Of a DNA stretch of 64,000 bases, positions 17,366 to 23,452 are shown in pieces (the first letter of the stretch is position 1; the number at the start of each line of letters is the position of its first letter). The notes beneath the pieces were generated by a model. That model was given only the letters and a program-made list of their open reading frames with translations. It had not been told where the DNA came from and did not search any database. The position numbers were made by a program, and so were the translations under genes. This DNA is from an uncultured Lachnospiraceae bacterium (GTDB taxonomy: Bacteria; Bacillota; Clostridia; Lachnospirales; Lachnospiraceae): NCBI GenBank assembly GCA_947382415.1, contig CANCYO010000007.1:1-64000 (forward strand), in the 5' to 3' direction.

Positions 17366-17860
17366 TCATATCATCGGAGGCAGTCTGTGCTCCACAGCCC
17401 TGGCGCACAAACCGGTAAACAGCCCTGCAATGCACCCGGTCACCATGAGAACCGGCAGATAGGCCAGCACACTCAGACTCCCCATGATCCACAATGCTGC
17501 CGTCATCTGTCCCAGATTGTGAAGCATGGCTCCCAGGATACTGCACACAGGCAGGTATCCCGGCGGAACTATTTTCTTTATCAGAATCATCCCGCACAGA
17601 CAGAACACGGCTCCGCTTGCGCTGAATAAAAAAGCCGACATGCTCCCGGCGAAAAGTGCGCCTGCAATCACCCGCACTGCCACTAACAGAGCCGTCTCCC
17701 CCGGCCGGAACCGATACACCGCCACCACCGTGATGATATTGGCCAGTCCCAGCTTTACGCCGGGAACCGGCACAGGCCCCGGCAGTCTCAGCTCTATAAT
17801 ATAAAGGATCAGAGCCGCCGCCGCAAGCAGCGACAACTGTGTCAGTTTTTTTGTGGACAT
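17366..17860 (-). CDS. Gx transporter family membrane protein (EetB-like)
   Basis: The 164-aa protein has five to six predicted helices and a Gly-rich loop. It matches the Gx transporter/heptaprenyl diphosphate synthase component I family, which resembles ECF transporter S-components. The pattern LPGPVPVPGVKLGLANIIT at about residues 27-45 is characteristic. It follows a NusG-domain-II protein and ApbE in one operon. In Listeria and enterococci this family and NusG-II proteins are EetB and EetA of flavin-based extracellular electron transfer. A redox role here is inferred from that context. Confidence 0.8.
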   Translation of the reverse strand: MSTKKLTQLSLLAAAALILYIIELRLPGPVPVPGVKLGLANIITVVAVYRFRPGETALLVAVRVIAGALFAGSMSAFLFSASGAVFCLCGMILIKKIVPPGYLPVCSILGAMLHNLGQMTAALWIMGSLSVLAYLPVLMVTGCIAGLFTGLCARAVEHRLPPMI

Positions 17861-17887
17861 GTCTCTCCTCTTTTTCTTTCCATAGCA

Positions 17888-18226
17888 TCATTCCGCAAAA
17901 CGGATGATCAGATGATTCGGAAGGCACACGATGGGAAGGCTGTCCGAGTAAAGCTTCCCCATATTTACACAAGTCTGGTCTGGACACTCCGCCGCCGACA
18001 CCCGGATCTCCCCGTCCTGAATCAAAATCGTATTGCTGCTGTTCCCATAATAAACAGTCAGCTCCTGATCCTGCGTCCGGTCCAGATCAAAGGTATAGAG
18101 CACCCTGCCGTCCTGTACCACCTCCGCCCTCCGGCTCCCGGAAGGCCTGAGCACATAAACGCTGCACAGCAGAGAGATCAGAAAAATTACCGCAATGACA
18201 GTCACAAGAATCCTAATTTGTCTCAT
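17888..18226 (-). CDS. NusG domain II-containing membrane-anchored protein (EetA-like)
   Basis: The 112-aa protein has an N-terminal transmembrane helix (about 7-26) and a small extracytoplasmic NusG domain II. The domain has the conserved cysteine pattern AECPDQTCVNMG and a second CLPNHL segment. It has nothing to do with transcription elongation. It overlaps the apbE 3' end by 14 bp and precedes the Gx transporter, the order seen in flavinylation and electron-transfer clusters. The cysteines may bind a cofactor or form disulfides; that is inference. Confidence 0.85.
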   Translation of the reverse strand: MRQIRILVTVIAVIFLISLLCSVYVLRPSGSRRAEVVQDGRVLYTFDLDRTQDQELTVYYGNSSNTILIQDGEIRVSAAECPDQTCVNMGKLYSDSLPIVCLPNHLIIRFAE

Positions 18227-19277
18227 CTGCCCCTATAACCTCCACATTCCAGCCCTCATTGCAAACAAAAGTTTCCGTCAGTCCCTCTGTCATGTATAAA
18301 CGCGCGTCCTCAGTCACCAGAAGCATCTCAAAATCCCTGTGCCTGCGCCAGTAATCCGCCGCATCGTCCTTTCCCATCACAAAGAGTGCTGTGGACAGAC
18401 CGTCGCAACGCACACCGCTGTCCCCTACCACCGTCACTGCCGCAAGACCGCTGTCCGCGGGATATCCGTCCAGAGGATCCAAAATATGCCAGTACCGCTT
18501 GCCGTCCTCTCCCACAAAATATCTCTCATAAGTCCCCGAGGTGATCACCGCTTTGTCCCTGACCTCCAATACACCCAGTGATCCGCCGCCAAAGGGATCG
18601 CGAACCGCCACACGCCAGGCAGTGCCATCCGGCTTTTCCCCCAGCGCCTGAATATTTCCGCCCAGATCCAACAGGGCGGAGGTCACGCCCCTCTCCTTTA
18701 ACAATGCCAGCAGACAATCCCCCGTGTACCCCTTAGCTACGGCTCCCAGATCCAGTTCTACACCCTCCGGCACAGACACTGTGAGAACGCCGTCCCCAAG
18801 GCTTACCGCCCGGTAATCCACCTTTTCCAAAAGGGCCTGCAGCCGCTCCGTACGCGGAATCTGATATTCTCCTGTGGTAAACCCCCACTCCCGCAGAACC
18901 GGGTACAGGGTGATATCCAACGCGCCTTCTGTCTCTCTGCCCAGTTCCAGCGCCGAGGTCAAAACAGAAAACGTGTCTTCGCTCACCGCAAAGCGCTCCC
19001 CCTGATTGATCCTGTAAATATCGCTGCCTTCTCTCGTCACAGACAGCAGACCTTCCAGCTCCTCCACACGTTCCCCGCACGACGCCAGCGCTTCCTGCGC
19101 CTTTGGTCCACAGGCTTTGAGCGCAAAATAGGTGTCCATGGCAAACAGATCCTTCGTGTAAACGGCTCCTTCCGCCTGCCGCCTCTGTAAACATACGGCG
19201 CAGACCGCAAAAAGCAGCACGGCCGCCACAATACAGGCCGGACGCCTGCCCTTGTTTGATTTATGCAAATGTGGCAT
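18213..19277 (-). CDS. apbE: FAD:protein FMN transferase ApbE
   Basis: ApbE cleaves FAD and links FMN to Thr/Ser of exported redox proteins. The 354-aa product has an N-terminal hydrophobic helix (about 12-30) for export or anchoring. Then come the family motifs MDTYFALKA (about 47-55), LDLGAVAKGYTGD, the SGTYERYF segment, HILDPLDGYP and the Mg-binding CDGLSTALFVMG near the C-terminus. It is the first gene of the trio with NusG-II and Gx proteins. I see no target with a clear flavinylation motif in this window, so its substrate lies elsewhere. Confidence 0.92.
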   Translation of the reverse strand: MPHLHKSNKGRRPACIVAAVLLFAVCAVCLQRRQAEGAVYTKDLFAMDTYFALKACGPKAQEALASCGERVEELEGLLSVTREGSDIYRINQGERFAVSEDTFSVLTSALELGRETEGALDITLYPVLREWGFTTGEYQIPRTERLQALLEKVDYRAVSLGDGVLTVSVPEGVELDLGAVAKGYTGDCLLALLKERGVTSALLDLGGNIQALGEKPDGTAWRVAVRDPFGGGSLGVLEVRDKAVITSGTYERYFVGEDGKRYWHILDPLDGYPADSGLAAVTVVGDSGVRCDGLSTALFVMGKDDAADYWRRHRDFEMLLVTEDARLYMTEGLTETFVCNEGWNVEVIGADETN

Positions 19278-19295
19278 CTACCCAGCTCCTTCCTG

Positions 19296-19334
19296 CAAAA
19301 ACGGACTGCATCCCCATCTCCGAATGCAATCCGT
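19296..19334 (-). terminator. Terminator after the cytidylate-kinase-like gene
   Basis: Minus-strand ACGGATTGCAT and ATGCAGTCCGT pair (one G-U) around a 12-base loop and are followed by UUUU. It lies between the kinase-like gene and apbE. Confidence 0.65.
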
Positions 19335-19375
19335 TATCTGTGACTATATAGCAACTATCCCATCAGTCCTGTTCA

Positions 19376-19861
19376 TCAGATGAGCTCTGCCCGCTCAAAA
19401 TATTTTACCATGATATCCGCACAGTTTTCCATGCCCAGCTTGGTAGTGTCAAGAATCATATGATAATTGTTCACATCACCCCAGAGCTTTCCGGTATGTT
19501 CATTATAATAAGCCGCGCGCTCCCTGTCGTTCTGTTCCAGCATCTTCCGCGCGTCCTCGTAGGAAAGCTTCTCCTTCTCCATGATACGCCGGATGCGATC
19601 CTCCTTGTCCGCCACCACATACACATTGAATACATTGGGCTGCCCGGCCAGAATCTCCGAAGCGCAGCGCCCCAGAATAATACAGGGCTCCTCCGCCAGA
19701 TTCCGGATCACCTCCGCCTCCGTGGCGAAACTGTTCTCCTGCAGCTCATGCTCGATATACGCCTTGTCATACACAGGAATATCCAATTTTTCAGATAATT
19801 TTTCAGCAATATAGCTGGCTCCGGTACCAAACCTGCGGCTTATGGTGATCACTAAATTCAT
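19376..19861 (-). CDS. Cytidylate kinase-like family protein
   Basis: The 161-aa protein belongs to the short cytidylate-kinase-like family (Cytidylate_kin2). It begins MNLVITISRRFGTGASYIAEKL, where the P-loop equivalent is GTGAS at about 13-17. Other family segments are PCIILGRCASEIL and NVFNVYVVADKEDRIRRI. It is shorter than true Cmk (about 220 aa), and its nucleotide substrate is unproven. It is the last gene of a run with the methyltransferase and MATE exporter. Confidence 0.82.
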   Translation of the reverse strand: MNLVITISRRFGTGASYIAEKLSEKLDIPVYDKAYIEHELQENSFATEAEVIRNLAEEPCIILGRCASEILAGQPNVFNVYVVADKEDRIRRIMEKEKLSYEDARKMLEQNDRERAAYYNEHTGKLWGDVNNYHMILDTTKLGMENCADIMVKYFERAELI

Positions 19862-19903
19862 CCCGTATTCCTCCGTCGTATGGTGATGCTGCTCTTTCGT
19901 TCA

Positions 19904-20656
19904 TCATACCATAGATTCCCCCGGGGTACAAGGCCTGTCAGAATTTGGTGTTTTCAGTTTTATATAAATCCCAACAAAACAGGTATAAGGTCTGATAATT
20001 GTTTCAAAATATTGCCTGTCACCGCAGGCAAACTTATTGTCTGTATCAAGCCACTCACTCCATGCTTTTTCAAAGCAATCCATCTCCCAGGTTTTTACCG
20101 ATTCAATTCTGTCATGGCAGCCGATAAGCGCTTTCCAACTCGTTGGACTTTTGAACATATATGCGTCATCACCCAGCCACTCAGAAAGGAGCTCTTCGGC
20201 ACGACCGGTATACTCATCTTTCAGGCCGGGAATACCAATCAAAACCACTGCCCCGTCTTTCATAAACGGCAGAAGCTTCTCCTGAAAAAATCCTTCATGG
20301 CCTGCAAAATAGTGATAAGAGTCGATACTGACCAGAGCATTAAACTGCCCGCCTTCAAAAGGAAGATTATTCGCATCTTCGCAGATTGGCTTTACCTGCT
20401 CGCCAATCCCCCATTGGGCAAACCGTTTCCCATTCTCTTCCGCACTTATCCACAGGTCGTCTGCATAAACCCTGGCTCCGGTTTCTTTGGCAATTACAAG
20501 GCTTGTTAATCCCTTTCCGCATCCCAGATCAAGAATCAGACCGTCAGAATCTAACAGTAAAGGATGTCTGTCAAATAATTCTGCCAAAACCCTGACACTG
20601 TTGGGCCCCATCATCGTTTCTCCCGAAAGATACTCTTTATAGTTGTTGATATCCAA
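19904..20656 (-). CDS. Class I SAM-dependent methyltransferase
   Basis: The 250-aa protein has the Rossmann SAM-binding motif LILDLGCGKGLTSLV, the acidic strand-2 end ARVYADDLW and the motif-IV region FNALVSIDSYHYF. I chose a TTG start at 20656 because GGGAGGT sits 7 bp upstream. An earlier TTG lies directly against a GGAGG and is unlikely. The substrate is unknown; relatives act on small molecules. It lies between the MATE exporter and the cytidylate-kinase-like gene. Confidence 0.8.
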   Translation of the reverse strand: MDINNYKEYLSGETMMGPNSVRVLAELFDRHPLLLDSDGLILDLGCGKGLTSLVIAKETGARVYADDLWISAEENGKRFAQWGIGEQVKPICEDANNLPFEGGQFNALVSIDSYHYFAGHEGFFQEKLLPFMKDGAVVLIGIPGLKDEYTGRAEELLSEWLGDDAYMFKSPTSWKALIGCHDRIESVKTWEMDCFEKAWSEWLDTDNKFACGDRQYFETIIRPYTCFVGIYIKLKTPNSDRPCTPGESMV

Positions 20657-20725
20657 ATGTTTTACCTCCCGCCAATTGCGGCTTTTTTTAATTAATTGCA
20701 AAAAACTTCGATCCAAACCTCCTGC

Positions 20726-22126
20726 TCACGCGGCAGGAGGGAGTGGAAACAATTTCTTTCGATATTTTGTATTCAAAATAGGAAGCGTCAGGAGAATGGC
20801 CTTGCACACATTGTCGGCGATCATGCAATACCAGACCTCCTGCAGCCCCAGGCCCCAGATACGCACACATACATAGGTCATCAAAATCCGCACACCCCAC
20901 ATGCTAAAGGTCTCTACAAAGAAGGTATATCTGGTTCTGCCAAGCCCATAAAAAATGCCTTCCATGACCACCATCAGCCCGAAAAACGGCTCGGAGAACG
21001 CCACCAGCTTTAACATCCGGGAACCAATCTGCGCCACCCGCACACTGTTTGTAAAAAGGCTCATCAGCGGGTAGGCCGCAAAATACAGGATCAATCCGCT
21101 GACCACCATCATGCACATGGTCATTACGACACTCAGGCTTCCCGTCAGTTCAAACTTCTTTCGATTGCCCTCCCCCAGCGAGATTCCCACCAGCGCCGAG
21201 GTGGCGGTGCGCAGTCCGTAACCGGGTATGTAGAAGATCGTCTCCGCCGTGACGGCGATGGAATGCGCCGCAAAGATCGTGTTGCCCATGCCCGTCACCA
21301 GACTGGCAAACACCACATAGCCCAGACAGGACGCGATATTCGTTCCCAGCACCGGAATGCTGAGTTTCGCACAGTCCCGCAGAATCGGTCCGTCCAGACG
21401 AAATTCCCGAAACTCCCAATGCAGCAGACGGTTTCTCCGATATGCGATAAACATACAGCTTCCGGACAAAGCGTAAGATATCGCCGAAGCAATGGCCGCC
21501 CCGGTAACGCCAAGCCCCAAAGTGTAGATCATGAGATAATTCAGCACAACATTCAGAATATTGGCGCCAAGATTGATAAACATGGGCGTCCGGGTGTCTT
21601 TGGTCGCCCGGATGGACGCACCCAAAATGGAATTGCAGGCCCGGAAAACCATGGGAATACTGATAATAAAAAAGTAGAGCGACGCCTGTCCCTGAATCGA
21701 TTCCTCCGCTCCCATCCACACCGGAATATAGGGACTAAGCGCCATGGAAATACCGCCCATGGCCAGACCGCAGCCCAGCGCCAGCACCAACACCTGACTG
21801 GATAATCTCTGAATGCGTTTCCCGTCGCCGCTGCCCACCGCTTTGGCAATCAGAGACAATGCCGCCACAGCCAAAGCTGAGGACACGCTGTTGATGAGCC
21901 AGGTGACCGTGGTCGTCACGCTCACCGACGCCGTGGCAGTCTCCCCCAGACGCCCTACCATAGCCGTGTCCACATACTGTAACAGCGTCGCCAGTATCTC
22001 CTCCAGAATCGTGGGGATGGACAGCGTGATCAATGCCCGGAGCACCTCCACTTTCATTCCCTGTTCTGTCGTAACCTTTTTATCTATAACTGTTTTATCC
22101 GAAACTTTTTTATTATTACTCTTCAT
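20726..22126 (-). CDS. MATE family efflux transporter
   Basis: The 466-aa protein has about twelve predicted helices in two halves and begins with the MATE pattern ALITLSIPTILEEILATLLQ. These transporters exchange Na+ or H+ for organic cations, drugs or metabolites. It starts 9 bp after the small conserved gene. A perfect 7-bp inverted repeat (20719-20739) overlaps its stop codon; a U-run follows about 14 bp later, so any termination is weak. Confidence 0.9.
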   Translation of the reverse strand: MKSNNKKVSDKTVIDKKVTTEQGMKVEVLRALITLSIPTILEEILATLLQYVDTAMVGRLGETATASVSVTTTVTWLINSVSSALAVAALSLIAKAVGSGDGKRIQRLSSQVLVLALGCGLAMGGISMALSPYIPVWMGAEESIQGQASLYFFIISIPMVFRACNSILGASIRATKDTRTPMFINLGANILNVVLNYLMIYTLGLGVTGAAIASAISYALSGSCMFIAYRRNRLLHWEFREFRLDGPILRDCAKLSIPVLGTNIASCLGYVVFASLVTGMGNTIFAAHSIAVTAETIFYIPGYGLRTATSALVGISLGEGNRKKFELTGSLSVVMTMCMMVVSGLILYFAAYPLMSLFTNSVRVAQIGSRMLKLVAFSEPFFGLMVVMEGIFYGLGRTRYTFFVETFSMWGVRILMTYVCVRIWGLGLQEVWYCMIADNVCKAILLTLPILNTKYRKKLFPLPPAA

Positions 22127-22135
22127 AAAAACCGA

Positions 22136-22351
22136 TTACCACTCTTTTTTGATTTCTTCCGCCGTGATCCCATAGTCTTCCAGAAAGGCCTGTAAATCCC
22201 TGTCGTTTCGGATAACGGTCACTTCCGTAAATTTTCCCGTGTGAATGTCCTTAAATCCCGCCACCTGCTCCCCGGTGCAGATACTCGCCCGAATCACCGG
22301 CCGCTGCTTCTCGCGGTCAAAGCATTCTTTCGATTTCTTTCTCCGAAACAT
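22136..22351 (-). CDS. Small conserved protein of unknown function
   Basis: The 71-aa protein begins with a basic stretch (MFRRKKSKECFDREKQRP) and contains the segment ICTGEQVAGFKDIHTGKF. Similar short proteins are common in Lachnospiraceae and are sometimes mislabelled aspartate dehydrogenase; there is no dehydrogenase domain here. It is directly upstream of the MATE gene (9 bp). Function unknown. Confidence 0.7.
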   Translation of the reverse strand: MFRRKKSKECFDREKQRPVIRASICTGEQVAGFKDIHTGKFTEVTVIRNDRDLQAFLEDYGITAEEIKKEW

Positions 22352-22385
22352 TCACATTCCCTCCCCGGATATTGTTCTCGTTTCT

Positions 22386-22425
22386 CCTGTCTGTTCCAGT
22401 CTGTTCCTGTCTATTCCAGTCTGCC
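22386..22425. repeat. Four 10-bp tandem repeats
   Basis: The unit CTGTTCCAGT is repeated with small changes four times at exactly 10-bp spacing (22381-22390 partial, 22391-22400, 22401-22410, 22411-22420). It covers the stop codon of the 151-aa gene and the gap after it. It looks like recent slippage. Confidence 0.75.
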
Positions 22426-22866
22426 GTCCAGATACGCATTCAGAATATTCTGCGGCGCATCATAGTAAAAGCTGCTGTTAAAATCCTCGATCTTGTCACT
22501 GACAAAGGAATTGTAAGCACTAAACAGCGCATCTATGATCTCCATGTTCTTTTCCTTTGCAATGCCGAGAATCAGTCTCTTATAAACTTTGCCGATATCC
22601 CAATGACTCGGAACGGCATATCTGGCAGCCTTCACATTGTCAAAACTGCCCTCTGCGATCTGAGCAGCCTCTATAAAATCGTCGCTGACACGGTCGATAT
22701 TATCGCTGTGATAAACGTCGGCCAGATCATAGATTTTGGCCACAGCATCCTTTCCAAGGGCGTTTACCACCACAGCTCTTCTGTTTTTGGTCTTCCGGCC
22801 AATATACTCAATCAGGCTGCAGGTAAAAAATAAATCGTTTTCTTTACGGTCTTCTCGTCCGGTCAT
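22411..22866 (-). CDS. Partner of the DUF3990 protein (putative antitoxin)
   Basis: The 151-aa soluble protein has helical segments with IEYIGRKTKNRRAVVVNALG near the N-terminus, then LADVYHSDN and the segment SHWDIGKVYKRLI. I cannot assign a named domain. It overlaps the upstream DUF3990 gene by 4 bp (ATGA), so the pair is translationally coupled. By analogy with DUF3990 loci that have a small helical partner gene, I infer it neutralises or regulates that protein. Its C-terminal codons lie in a 10-bp tandem repeat. Confidence 0.6.
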   Translation of the reverse strand: MTGREDRKENDLFFTCSLIEYIGRKTKNRRAVVVNALGKDAVAKIYDLADVYHSDNIDRVSDDFIEAAQIAEGSFDNVKAARYAVPSHWDIGKVYKRLILGIAKEKNMEIIDALFSAYNSFVSDKIEDFNSSFYYDAPQNILNAYLDGRLE

Positions 22867-23330
22867 GCTTTCACAACCTCCTCACTCGATATAAACTCCA
22901 GACACCGCAATGCCGCGGGAGTACAGAAATTAATCTGATGCGTAGGATATTTAAACCGTGCCATACTCCAGAACTGCTCCCTTGTAAGGATGCCGTCAAC
23001 ATAATCAGCAATAAAATTATAAATCTGGTCATTGGCCATAGCGCCGATGACTATATCATAATCATGCTGTATGCCATGGCGGCAGTCTATGATAAAGTCA
23101 AGCCATTCTTCAGTCATTTCCTTAAATTCCAATATTTTCAGATCCGTATTCATCCTCACTGTATAGATATTAACTACACCGTGCTCATAGCGTCTTGCCC
23201 AGCGCTGAGCCTGTTCGCGGATTACAGTACAGTAAAAACCCGGTCCAAAGTCCTTCGTATTTTTCCCTTTTATAATTTGTGGAGCTGCCACAATGACAGA
23301 ACTGCCGTGATATACGGTCATCTTTCCCAT
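22863..23330 (-). CDS. DUF3990 protein, ADP-ribosyltransferase-like putative toxin
   Basis: The 155-aa protein begins MGKMTVYHGSSVIV. The YHGS segment (residues 7-10) resembles the first motif of ADP-ribosyltransferase folds, where His contacts NAD. The segment TKDFGPGFYCTV and the repeated aromatic patches match DUF3990. Proteins of this group occur in two-gene toxin-antitoxin-like modules. It is the first gene after a promoter with three regular operator repeats, which supports an autoregulated module. Activity and target are unknown. Confidence 0.7.
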   Translation of the reverse strand: MGKMTVYHGSSVIVAAPQIIKGKNTKDFGPGFYCTVIREQAQRWARRYEHGVVNIYTVRMNTDLKILEFKEMTEEWLDFIIDCRHGIQHDYDIVIGAMANDQIYNFIADYVDGILTREQFWSMARFKYPTHQINFCTPAALRCLEFISSEEVVKA

Positions 23331-23376
23331 CCGACTTATCCCCTTATCCCTTACTCATCCCTGTCATAATAAAGCC

Positions 23377-23427
23377 ATTATATCATGGCGTGTCTTATTA
23401 TACCATGGTATGTATCAGTATACCATG
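23377..23427 (-). promoter_or_regulatory. Promoter with three operator repeats spaced 20 bp (DUF3990 module)
   Basis: On the plus strand TTATATCATG (23378), TTATACCATG (23398) and GTATACCATG (23418) start exactly 20 bp apart, two helical turns. Read on the minus strand, the two proximal copies each contain an extended -10 (TGATATAAT and TGGTATAAT). The perfect 12-bp palindrome ATACCATGGTAT lies at 23400-23411. Repeats overlapping the -10 suggest cooperative autorepression of the toxin-antitoxin-like operon. Confidence 0.65.
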
Positions 23428-23452
23428 TTCCCGCACTGAGCGGTATTCTTTT

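Noticed and set aside
20719..20739. Strong terminator after the MATE gene
   Set aside because: The 7-bp stem overlaps the stop codon and the U-run starts too far downstream; noted only as a weak structure.
22386..23427. CRISPR-like short repeats
   Set aside because: Units are 10 bp without spacers or are operators in a promoter; no repeat-spacer array and no cas genes.
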